Part shown: piece by piece, positions 36,358-46,269 of the stretch | Numbering within the stretch: the stretch's first letter is position 1 | Layout of the letters: each line of letters starts with the position of its first letter | Source of the DNA: Eretmocerus hayati | Lineage: Eukaryota; Arthropoda; Insecta; Hymenoptera; Aphelinidae | Reading direction: 5' to 3' | Assembly (NCBI GenBank): GCA_029851415.1 | Contig: CM056742.1 | Coordinates: 114,888,246-114,952,245, forward strand | DNA length: 64,000 bases | The notes under the pieces: model-generated | Database searches by the model: none | Seen by the model: the letters and a program-made list of their open reading frames with translations, nothing else | What the model was told of the DNA's origin: nothing | Made by a program: the position numbers and the translations under genes

Positions 36358-36696
36358 ATATTTTCAATTGCTACGCGGGCTTTTTTAGGTATGAAAAGAA
36401 AGTATCCAGAGATACGTATCTCGAAACTGACGCCAGACAAAGAAATGCCAATAAGTAGAGGGGGATGGATAAGACATCTATCACTTCTCATGCTTGAAAC
36501 GATTTGAAGAACGTCGACGAACCGCAGCCCATAAAAGACCAGGCTCAGCAACGCTGTAGCACGCTGAAACCATGATCAAACATTATTCTCTGGGTGGAAC
36601 AGATATTGGAGTACAAGTTCTCGAGGAGGCTCATAACATTGAATTTGATGATTTTATTGATACTCATGAATATTCTTCATATCAGAGGAAAACTTT

Positions 36697-36718
36697 TGGG
36701 CCCCACCGGTGGGGCCCA
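36697..36718. repeat. Perfect 22-bp GC palindrome
   Basis: TGGGCCCCACC is followed immediately by its exact complement GGTGGGGCCCA. It lies in AT-rich DNA about 160 bp upstream of the 5S-like sequence. No function assigned. Confidence 0.8.
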
Positions 36719-36794
36719 CTTAAATTCATAGGAATACTGTAAATAGATACCAAACCGATGATTTTCCAAAAAGTTTAGCTTCCGAAAGTGCTGA

Positions 36795-36945
36795 AACGCA
36801 CATTTGTACTCTCTCGCAATCTAGACCGGAATCGCGATTTCGCCTTCGCAGTGAACGTGTTAAGCATCGTCGGGCGCGGTTCGTACTTGGATGGGTGACC
36901 GCCCATCTCGGTCTAATCAATCTCGACTTGCTGACTTTTCTGATC
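36795..36945 (+). pseudogene. 5S rRNA-derived sequence (pseudogene or SINE3-like head)
   Basis: The segment 36859-36903 contains GTTAAGCATCGTCGGGCGCG and TACTTGGATGGGTGACCGCC. These are the A box, intermediate element and C box of the 5S rRNA internal promoter, with about three differences from the animal consensus over 45 bases. Upstream CTGAAACGCAC (36791-36801) resembles 5S positions near 20-30, but about 25-35 extra bases intervene. The 3' stem sequence is replaced by unrelated DNA, with a short T run at 36938-36941. A true 5S gene would need both ends, so this is a 5S pseudogene or the head of a 5S-derived SINE. Confidence 0.75.
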
Positions 36946-39900
36946 GATTAGTTGACACTTACACCTCAGCAACGTGAGCGGGAGGCACGAATCGTTACAG
37001 TTGCGATGTTCATGCATACGAAAAGTGGCATGAGCACCGTAAAGGTGGCATGGTAAAGGTGCCGGTCTCTCCGGAGCTTGTTTTGAAGTTTAATGATGTC
37101 TTCCGCGTTAAAATTCGATCGATAGGTTAGTCAAGCTACACTAGTTAGGCGAGCTAACAAAGTCCATATTTGACGATGATAGAAATGGTGAGCATTTCTT
37201 GGCCAAAAACAGGTCAAGTCGCATTGCTACGAATTGCTACCGTAGCTATATCGCATTGGTGGTCAGAAAAAGTGCTCACATATACATAGAATCTGTCACC
37301 CACTTCAACTTATGGAGCTTGACTGACCAATCGAGTCCTAATGTTGAAGACATCATTCTGAAGCTTTTGGAGTGAGCTTCAAAACAAGATCATGCACGTC
37401 GAAAAATACTGAGATGCACCAGAGCTGTGGCTGCAGCAAGCTTCGGCGGCCCCTGATTGCAACAATCTTCCTAATATGCAAGAACTCCATGCAAGAAACC
37501 GCTACCGAATCGAGGGTGAATCCCAATCCCCGATATCTTGTCTCGTTGGCAAAGCCCTCGCAGTAAAATCTCACTCGTTCGCTATTCATTCTCTCGAACG
37601 TTGATTAAGGAGGTTCGATGGTGTCATAAGGGATCGGTGAGGGGGAAGACGGAAACTAACCTAACCTGCCGCTCGGCTGCACGAAAATACACGGCGAGTA
37701 TACCTATATGTTGATGATTTTCGACAACAATTCGATCATATTTCCACAAAATGCATGGTAAGCTGTGATCACCGAAAGGTATTATTGTTCGTTAGGAAAT
37801 TCTCTATCGTCTGAATATTTCATGAGAATTTTCTCTACATGTCAAGAGGTGCTAGGCTTGTTTTGGTGGCGCTATCCATAAGAGCCCATGTTATTTCGAA
37901 AAATGTAAGGGCTTAGATCTCGAAAAAACGCCTGGTGAAAAATACTGAAAAAATTCACAGAGTATTTTTTTGTCTCAAAGATAATTATGAAAAAGGTCTC
38001 GTCACGATCTCTACATCTTCGTCAAGACCATTGAACCTCCTTAAGTTTGCTCTGCGGCGACGTATCGCGCGCGCTCCATCTTCCTTGATATCCAAGAGGC
38101 AGTGGAGTGATGATATAGGTGTATAGGTACTTGCCTTGACATCCACCAGTTGTTAGGGACGCCTCTGAAGGAAAGTATCGACCTTTGTCTATGCATCTCG
38201 TTCAGAAGCTGAGTGTATCCAACTTTACCCTTGCCGTGTTCGCTGCGGTTTGCTCTCGCGTTTGCTGCGGTAGTCGAAATCGGCGGTTGCTCCGTGAGCG
38301 CGATGGGAAATATCAACGAGTCTCGCTGCAGTGACTTTGTTAATTTCAACATATGTTTCACTTCATACCAAAGCTCGGGCGCCACTGAGATTTTTTTTTC
38401 GTGTGTTCTTTTTTCCGGCGGTTCTGGTGGTTTGCAATCGAGTCCACCTAAAATTGTAGGTCCTCACCATCGAGGTACAAATCGGCAGTTAGTAGTGCTG
38501 ACGTGCTCGATCCCACGCACATGGGTGCCGTCTGGGTGGTGTCTACCGGCGAAACTAAACGTAAAACTCAAACCAAAGATTTTTTTCCATATCAAATCAA
38601 TAATCAGCCAGGAAGTCGAATAATTCGATAAGAACCGAGCAGTTTCTGGCAAAATTGAGTGAGCAAAGCTGAATTAAATCAGTGAATCAATCTTGTCGAT
38701 GTCTATAATGGTTCCGAGTCATTCACCTTGCAAAACCCTGCGAGAATTTTCACGTGTCACCCACGTCAGCGCTCGTCAAAACTCCGCGCAAGATACTTAA
38801 GCGGGGCAGAATAAACTTCCTCGTGCCACCTCGCGTAGTGCGCCTCCGGAGTATAGCGATAAATTTTGTGTGAGGATTCTTGAACTCGGCACAAGATTTT
38901 CAGAGCGTTTCCATATTGGTAGTCCGATATAAAATTCTAAGCTCGAGAGATAGCTTACTTCGCTGCATCTGGCTCTATGAATTGTTTCCCAAGAAAGATT
39001 CTGAAAATTTATCACGAGGCTGCTTAAATTTCAACTGTGAACTCTCCTCGGGCCCATATGCATAGTTATGTGGCGATGTGCATATTAGTTTCGCCCGTGT
39101 TCGCATAATCCACGGGGCCAAGCCAGGCTGTAAATATACCTGTGCAACCCCTGCAAACCCCTGACGCTATAAGCATCCCTCCACCATACATATGCCTATA
39201 CATACATATAGGCAAACACGTACGTGTCATGGCCTCGCGGGCACCAGATCTTGATTTCCGCGGGTGACTATCCCCAGCTGCAAGGTTATTATAGCTTACA
39301 TCTATGACCGGCAAGGTGCAATGCCGGTATCCAAGAAAATTTTAAAACCGGACCTTATAGTACACTATATCTATTGCCGCCAGGGCCTCGTTCACGCCGT
39401 CGATCGCCAACTGCTTCTCAAATACCCTTATTCTAATAGGTGCAATTTTTGGACCAATTCCTTGTAGCTGGGTGGCCAGCTTAATGTACCAATGTGGTCG
39501 GACTTAAATATGATAAAATTCGATTTCTTTGAACGAGATATAGCAGAGTAAGCAAGATCGAATACGGTTTTTGTATTCCATGTGAGATGGAAACTTTAAC
39601 AAACTGAAAACGCGAGCACCTTTATTTCGTTGTCTCTAAACTTACTATATATTTATAAGCTTATAAAATTCGATATACGATCACCCTTGCCTTACCCTAA
39701 AGTTGGTCGAAATATTCCTTAGGTTCTCCAGGAAATAAGGATGAGGTAGACAGATCAGGTCAACATCGATACATCAAATTGAACTTTGTATAACTATTCC
39801 ATTTAATAAACTAAATAACGTAAACCTGCTCAAGTTACAGAACCGTCCTCAGACGACTTTCAACATTCCAAAATAAAAACAATTCATATTTTCTCTTGCA

Positions 39901-40300
39901 TGATAATTTCAAACTCAGGTAAATCTTAATTCTTCTAATAATAACGAATTCCGACATAAGGTTCTCTCAAACTGGAACATTCCAAAATAAAAAAATAAAA
40001 TGAGCGATTAAGGTTAGGCTTTACGCACCTATGACTATTTTATTTTGTGCGCATTGTTAGTAAGAATGAACGAACGATCAGAAATGACTCTACCTAGGAC
40101 TACATTTCGAGAAATCCCATTCCTTCCCTTGATCGTTGGAAAATACTCAGTGAAATCGGGAGCTTTTTGACTTTGGGTAAGCATCCCTCTCGACACATCG
40201 ATCAAGTTATGGTGCGGAAGGCGTGGGTGTTAATTCCGAGTACCGGGTTGAAATCTAGGGTCTAGGGCCTGTATGCCCTAGTGCATCACTAGATTTCAAA
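36946..40300. other. Intergenic DNA without supported features
   Basis: Mixed composition. A GTGGCATGAGCACCGTAAAG / AAAGGTGGCATGGTAAAGGT near-duplication lies at 37025-37060. A 136-codon open frame at 38213-38623 starts with GTG and has no recognisable domain. A short TAACCTAACC near 37660 is too small to be telomeric. Nothing else recognised. Confidence 0.3.
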
Positions 40301-41530
40301 GAAGGGTAGACTAGTATTTTTTCATGAGGACCCAATTCCCTGTATGGAATTGTTCATCGCTGCATGACTCGCATTCTCACCTGGAGCGAACGATGCTGAG
40401 GGTATTTGGACACGATTGGACGAGTAGATATCCTTGGACTTGGACGAAAACGGTATCAGCAGCGTGCAAGAGGTCTACCTGGTTGATAGGTTTGGCCGGT
40501 CGTCGCTCCCGTCGATGATCTCGTCGAACTTCTCCTTTCCAACCCTCAGCATACAGTCCTGCAGCACTTCTCTTACGACCGACGCGGAGCCTCGAATTCT
40601 CCCGCTGCAGAGAATTGGGCGGCTCGCGAGTCGCCGCTTGTGCTCACACTCACCCACATGCAATCCCATGTAATAAATCGCGCATAGATATTAGCCGTGC
40701 AGCATGCGTATGATCTCTACTACCCATTCAACTACTGTCGCTCAATTTTAGCGCGTTACAATTCAAATATTTCGTACAGTTGTTAGTGAAATGTAGTTCG
40801 GCTTGTTACTTAGAATATTAATAGAACCCTAATCCAAATTAGTATCATCGTGATTACGTTAGTATGGATGAAAACCCTTAACCACTTAGCTTTACGATTC
40901 TACAGAGTTTTCGCAGAGCAAATCTGCCAACGTGAGCAGGGTTGCACAGCCTTGGCTCAGCTGTCGGCCGACTAAATCAGTGATGGGACCGAGATGGAAC
41001 AGTTTGCTCGATCTTGCAGAGCGATCTTCTGGGGCAAATGGCTCCTGCGTTCTATACAGCGGTCAGCTAGCGATCAATGCAATATCGATCTGCGTAGATC
41101 CTTTTATACCAAACAGGAGAGCCGCACCATCAAGTCGCGTATCCCCGAGCGAGTTGGTTGCGGCTAGATTCATTATTCACAGACCGAGCGCTGCATTGAC
41201 AACGTCCACGCCACGGGGCGCGCCCAGGAGTCCAGCTTGAGCTCACTCCAGCCCGAGCTGATGGAAGGCCATGGATATCCGTCCTTTGAATTGTGTCGAG
41301 GAGCTTTCTACTCGATACCAATGCAGATTTGCCCGCGATCCCGATTCTGTCTTACCTACAAAGTCGAAATAGCATGAACAATCTGAGGCTGAAGTCGATA
41401 GGCTGTACTGGGATTCATTTCATGGAAGTGCAGTTGAATGCTCGAGCAAAAAGGTCAATCGATTGTTCCAGCATTCTCTCTGGAATACTTATTCGTAAAA
41501 CTCGCGTTACGTGCTGCTGATTCGATTTGC
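40301..41530. other. GC-richer block with unassigned open frames
   Basis: Several overlapping frames of 60-100 codons occur on both strands. The minus strand between 40475-40669 and 40930-41240 reads as fairly complex protein-like sequence, but with stop codons and no family I recognise. It could be an exon cluster or a decayed gene; I can support neither. Confidence 0.25.
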
Positions 41531-42372
41531 AATACCCAGCTAAAATTTATAAGATATCAGGAAAAATCATCCGTAAGAAATGGAACTTACTGATTATGAT
41601 TTTAATTAATGCTGTGAGACTCATTTAGGATATCACAGCGGAGAAAGTACAGTGCCTTGATAAATGTTAATCAGTCATTGGTGGATGCAACAGAATATCA
41701 ACTGCTATCTCAATTGGAGGGTTTCCGGCGAATTTTCGATATCTAAAGAAATTCAAAATAATCAAGCCTCATTTTGTATCACCCTGAAAGATTCTCAAGG
41801 CAAATGGAGAGTCCACGGTCGAGCTCTTTCTTGCTACTAACACTTTGAGCCCTGGAAGATGTAACAGACTTCAGAAAGAAAATCTGGCACCGAGCCCTGC
41901 AAGCGCCAACTTTATTTCGAGTACTGGCCACACTATGGTATTTCCACAATTAATAATTTTAAAAAAGTAGTTGCAACCGGTTACAGTGCGCATTGTTGGC
42001 TTAGGCTCGATTTCCAAGATTTTCCAATCAAGCCACAAACGATGCAACGAGCCTTTCCGTGCAATATACCTTGATCTCTATATTTCGTTTTTTTTTTCCT
42101 ACTGGCTAGAATTAATACGTGACGTAACACACACGTATTTTAAATATCGTGAGACAGCTGAGCGTGGCCCTGGCCAAATTTTTCATCTAAGTATCTGAAG
42201 TAATATTTAATAAATGAACACAGGGAAGAAATTGCTTCCTCATTCTTATATGTGATCTTATCCGTATTTTCGATATTTTGCCGCCAAGTAAAGAAAGTAT
42301 CTATCAATTTAGCCAACTCGATACATGTTATTAAATCAAGTACATGATAAATCATGTTCATCAAAGTTCCAC
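41531..42372. other. AT-rich DNA, nothing recognised
   Basis: No repeat, RNA or coding feature supported. Confidence 0.3.
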
Positions 42373-42376
42373 TCAA

Positions 42377-42653
42377 GGGCATGCGGTTGTCGTGCAAGCT
42401 AAATTTTTCCCCCATTTCTCTCAAATTCTCCTTCGATTTAGGGTAAACGAGGAGAAGAACCACAATTGTTATCGTCTAACTTGAACGCGTCTTCTCGTCA
42501 TTTAGCCTAAATCGAAAGAAGATTCGAGAGAAATGTGAAGAAGAATGTGCTCATCAATGATGTGGCGAATCATCTCAACTTTTGCATCATCAAAATTTTA
42601 TCATAAGATGTGAATGGAACTCTACGACTGCGTTGCACGGCTACCGCATGCCC
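42377..42653. mobile_element. 277-bp MITE with GGGCATGCGG termini and TCAA duplication
   Basis: GGGCATGCGGTTGTCGTGCA and TGCACGGCTACCGCATGCCC are inverted ends. TCAA flanks both sides (42373-42376 and 42654-42657). The interior is a further hairpin: CTCTCAAATTCTCCTTCGAT faces ATCGAAAGAAGATTCGAGAG. It shares end and stem sequence with the next MITE (42704-43084) and with the larger element ending at 10772. Confidence 0.75.
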
Positions 42654-42703
42654 TCAAAATAAGTTCTATGAAGATGAGTGGTGACCCGAGAGATAATAAT
42701 TAA

Positions 42704-43084
42704 GGCGATGCGGTCACCGTGCACGCTGAACTTTGTTCACAGAACTCTCAAAATCTTTCCCATTATGGGCTAAACGACGAGTTATCCAGGCTTTATTATC
42801 ATCTAACTTGGCCTGGATAACTCTTCGTTTGGCCCAAATCGGACTAGATTTTGAGAGTTTTGTGAACGAAAATGTGCCAATTTGTAGGTTAGAAAGTACC
42901 CGCGGGCAAGTTATTCTCGTTTATTAGTGATAGTCTTGTGATTGGTGACAAATAATGAGTTGTCCACCACAATTCAAATGATAATACGTAATGGACAAAT
43001 CGTCTCCAACTTCGTTTCGTGAAAATTTTTTGATTTACATCCAAAGAAGATATAATTTCCGGGTTGCACGGTGACCGCATCGCC
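42704..43084. mobile_element. 381-bp TTAA-flanked MITE with GGCGATGCGGTC termini
   Basis: GGCGATGCGGTCACCGTGCA and its exact complement form the ends. TTAA lies on both sides (42700-42703 and 43085-43088), a piggyBac-like target preference. Inside, GTTATCCAGGC faces GCCTGGATAAC and CTCTCAAAATCT faces AGATTTTGAGAG. The right TTAA is also the left TTAA of the adjacent element. Confidence 0.8.
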
Positions 43085-43088
43085 TTAA

Positions 43089-43561
43089 GGCCAGTCCGTA
43101 GTCCCCGCAATACCGCAACCAGACACGCACCGGAGTACATGCAGGATTTCAAACAATATCTAATTTTTAAATAATTGCAAACACTTTTCGGATCAAATCA
43201 TTGAGTCAGCGCGCTTCCTAATGGAATTTCCAATCATTTGAGCTTTGTTGCGTCTCAAAATTTGCTATATACTCGGCAGGATTTGGAAATCTGCAATCTT
43301 GAGCTGGGCTGCCTCATCGTAGGAACCATGCTGTCATGCACGATTGCCATTTTCCAAATCTCGCAAAATATATCACGAGTTTTGACACGCAACAAAGCTC
43401 AAACAATTGAAAATTCCATTGGGAAGCGCGCTGACTCAATGATTTGGTCCGAAAAGTGTTTGCAACTATTTAAAGATTTAATATTGTTGGAATCACGCTA
43501 TGCAAATCACTGTGGCGCCATCTATGGAGTAGTGAGCAAGTGTAAGCACTACGGACTGGCC
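43089..43561. mobile_element. 473-bp palindromic TTAA-flanked element
   Basis: GGCCAGTCCGTAGT and its complement ACTACGGACTGGCC form the ends; TTAA flanks both sides (43085-43088 and 43562-43565). Long arms match: GCGCGCTGACTCAATGATTT, AACTTTTCGGA-type and CAACAAAGCTCAAA blocks. Almost the entire element is a hairpin around a short GGATTTGGAAAT / ATTTTCCAAATC centre. No ORF beyond mirror frames. Confidence 0.8.
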
Positions 43562-43625
43562 TTAAGGAGCCAGGCAAAATTTGTCCGTTCACATACATGC
43601 GTATCGGGTCGCCTATGCGGACGGG

Positions 43626-43742
43626 GTGAAGTGTGATGGGTAGGTGGATGGGTCACGGTGGGGGCGTGGGTTGGTAGACGGGTGGGTTGTTGGGTGAGTG
43701 GGGTTTGTGGCCAGGTGAGAGGGTTGGTGGATGGATGGATGT
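43626..43742. repeat. GGTGG/GGATGG-rich low-complexity DNA
   Basis: About 115 bp of G/T-rich sequence on the plus strand, with irregular GGTGGG, GGATGG and GGTTGG units. It could form G-quadruplexes. No gene. Confidence 0.7.
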
Positions 43743-43750
43743 ACTTAGAC

Positions 43751-44036
43751 TTTAGTGATTTCGGCCGAAATCACTGAGGTTTCAGTGAGACGTTTCACTG
43801 AAATTCCAACTTTCACTAAAGTTTTAGTAAAATTTTCATTTTTACTAAAATGTCAGTGAAATTTCCACTAAAGTTTAAGTGAAAATCTCACTAAAATTTC
43901 AGTGGAATTCTCACTAAAGTTTCAGTGAAATTTTCACTAGAGTTTCAGTGGAATTTTCACTCAAGTTTCAGTGAAAATAGTTTCAGTGAAATTCCCCCGA
44001 AATTCCAGTGAAACTTCCACTGAATTTCCATTGGAA
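43751..44036. repeat. About 22-bp palindromic minisatellite (TTTCAGTGAAATTTTCACTA)
   Basis: Around a dozen imperfect units of TTTCAGTGAAATTTTCACTA plus AAG. Each unit contains CAGTGAAA facing TTTCACT, so the array is self-complementary. It begins with a perfect 22-bp palindrome at 43754-43775 (AGTGATTTCGG plus complement). Confidence 0.8.
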
Positions 44037-44159
44037 AATAGAAAAGTTTAAAATCTTTTCATTTGAGTCGTCTTAAGCCCATCTTCACTATTTCATTTTC
44101 CAACTTTTAAACCTCAAATTTTCACAATTTTTCTATATAATAGACTTTTAAACGTCTGA

Positions 44160-44610
44160 TTTCGGGGTAATTCGGTCTCATTAGGTATAGTTCTTTTAAA
44201 TTAGGTCTAATTTGATCTAATTCGGTCTAATTCAGTTTAGTACTGCCGAATATGGTCTAGTTTGGTCCAATTCGATCTACTTCAATCTAGGTCGATCTAG
44301 TTCGGGCTACTTCTGTCTAACTCGGTGTAGTTGGGCTTAGACCAAGCCAATTCGTCCTAATTTGACCCAGCTCAGTCTGATTGAGTCCAGCTCATGATGA
44401 TTAGTTCTCGTTCGGTTTAATTCAGTCTAGTATGTCTAGATCGGTCTAATTCGATTTATACCAAAGTAGGCCGAAGAAGACCGAACTAGACTTAATTGGA
44501 CCAAACCAAACCGAACTAGATCGACCTAGATTATAATAAACTGAATTGAACCGTACAAGACCGTAATAGACTCCACTAGACTGAACTAGACTGAACCAAA
44601 GGTCAACTTA
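44160..44610. repeat. 10-11-bp minisatellite TTCGGTCTAAT that inverts near 44460
   Basis: Up to about 44460 the plus strand carries degenerate TTCGGTCTAAT units. After it, the units appear as their complement (GACCGAACTAGAC and similar) to about 44605. Units are strongly diverged but the phase of about 10-11 bp is clear, so the whole block is a hairpin minisatellite. Confidence 0.7.
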
Positions 44611-44818
44611 TGCACACTGCACGTAGATTTGATAAGATCTCGCTTTGATTAACCCTTCAGATATATGCCATGTAACAGAAGTTTTCCAGCCTAATGAATT
44701 GAACAATAATATACTAGCTCAAGCTCAGCTAATTGCGAAGAAACTATACAATTCCTCAATATTCATTATTGCTTACTGGAAGTTATATCTCCACCATTAG
44801 CCAGTATAATTCAATCCG

Positions 44819-44977
44819 TGGCGTTCCTAGAATCCGACTTGGGGGGGGGGAGGGTTTAAGCTAATTAGGGGGCGGCGCGCGCTAATGCCCGCGTTTTCCT
44901 ATATCTCACCAGTGCAAAATTTTTCGTTTTGGGGGGGGGGGCGATCGCCCCTATAACCCCCCCTGCTGCGAACGCCC
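44819..44977. mobile_element. Small TIR repeat with GGCGTTC ends and G/C runs
   Basis: GGCGTTCCTAGAATCC followed by a run of ten G faces a C run followed by TGCTGCGAACGCC. A second G run precedes GCGATCGCCCC. This looks like a short non-autonomous DNA element; the homopolymer runs may be misassembled in length. Confidence 0.45.
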
Positions 44978-46075
44978 ATGAATTTAACACAATACGAATT
45001 TTGCGGACTATTTTAAAAACTTCATTTAGACCCCTTGAATTGATCAGCAATCATTATTTTATAAATACTACTATTGAACTATAAAAGCATTTCTGGTGCC
45101 TATGACTTATCAAAAACATTTACAAGCCGAACGAGCGTTAGCGAGTAAGGCAAAAACGCTAGTTTTAATGAAGAAAATTACTTCAGATCAAAGGAAGCTC
45201 CAAGTTTTTCCTAGTAATCCTGAAGTATATTGGTTTCATGCGGTAGAAAAAAATCATGTTCTTAAAATATGATAGTTTGAAAGGAGCAAATTTCATTCAC
45301 ACTTACTTTTCAGCACCTCTAAATTTTCTTCAAATTTTATTGAAACAATATAATAAAGACAGTAGAATGAAGTAAATAACAAGGTAAAGCCAATAGTATA
45401 CTCATTTTAAGAACAGATCACCACGAGCGATCAATAGAAAGCGAGTTAAGTGGTTACTCCAGAGGGACCTTCTCATCAATTTGAGTCTCATAATTTCACG
45501 AGAACGATCTCATTCCCAGCTCTCCTGAAGTAAACTCTGTCAAATAATCATTCGACCATGTAACTCAGTTATTCCTTAATGAGAAAGATTGAAGGGAGCG
45601 GATTCTTCATTACCTTCCTTCGAGACTCGTTGCTAACGTGATGAGGTATCTACGATCAGATTGGTCCATCCATTTTCACCACTAAAATTATGGAGATCGG
45701 CGAGAGAGATCATCAGAAAATTAAATATCGTTGGGATGTCGCGTCGGGAGGATTATAATTGTTATTATTGTCGGTTGCCAAATCGATCGTTCCTGATCTA
45801 TTAATGAGCTCTCAAGTGAATAACTGCACATATATTTTCAAAATGAGCATAGAATTTTCGAAATATGGATTATAGCTACATTGTTTCGCCATTTGGATGC
45901 ATGCTTCTGGGTGATTTCCGAATCTCCTAATTTCTTCCTCAAAACTTTCAACACAAGGGGCTGATTCTGCAATACAATGTAATGTATATTCCTCTGAAAT
46001 GGTGCTTTTATTCAAATTCTCAAGGAGAGCCAAGATGACAGGTTACAAATTTTGCTGAAACTCCAAATAGTACAT
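44978..46075. other. AT-rich DNA, nothing recognised
   Basis: No supported coding, RNA or repeat feature. Confidence 0.3.
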
Positions 46076-46078
46076 TTC

Positions 46079-46265
46079 GATACAAGGGCGTAAAACGTTT
46101 TATTCGCGTCCGAGTGATGGGTTTCCGGCCCGAGCCGCAGGCGAGGGTCGGAATCATCACGAGGATGCGAATAATAGGTTTTACGGCCGTGTATCTAACT
46201 ATACTTTTCGATAAACTGTGAGTAAAAGTCGACAAACTGTGCGCAAAGTGCACTTTTACGCACAG
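46079..46265. repeat. Hairpin repeat with GGCCCGAGCC core, copy 1
   Basis: GATACAAGGGCGTAAAAC faces GTTTTACGGCCGTGTATC (46079-46195) around GGCCCGAGCC and GGCGAGGGTCG, with CGAGTGAT facing ATCACGAG. It is followed by CGATAAACTGTG / GCACTTTTACGCACAG repeats to 46265. A second copy lies at 59519-59635. Confidence 0.7.
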
Positions 46266-46269
46266 TGTA

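Noticed and set aside
37660..37675. CTAACCTAACC, considered as telomeric repeat
   Set aside because: Only two units, in the middle of ordinary sequence; insect telomeric TTAGG arrays would be much longer.
38213..38623. 136-codon plus-strand frame
   Set aside because: Non-ATG start, no domain, low-complexity Ser/Phe stretches.
44841..44945. G-homopolymer runs as a functional G-quadruplex element
   Set aside because: Run lengths are unreliable in assemblies and they are more simply part of the small TIR repeat.
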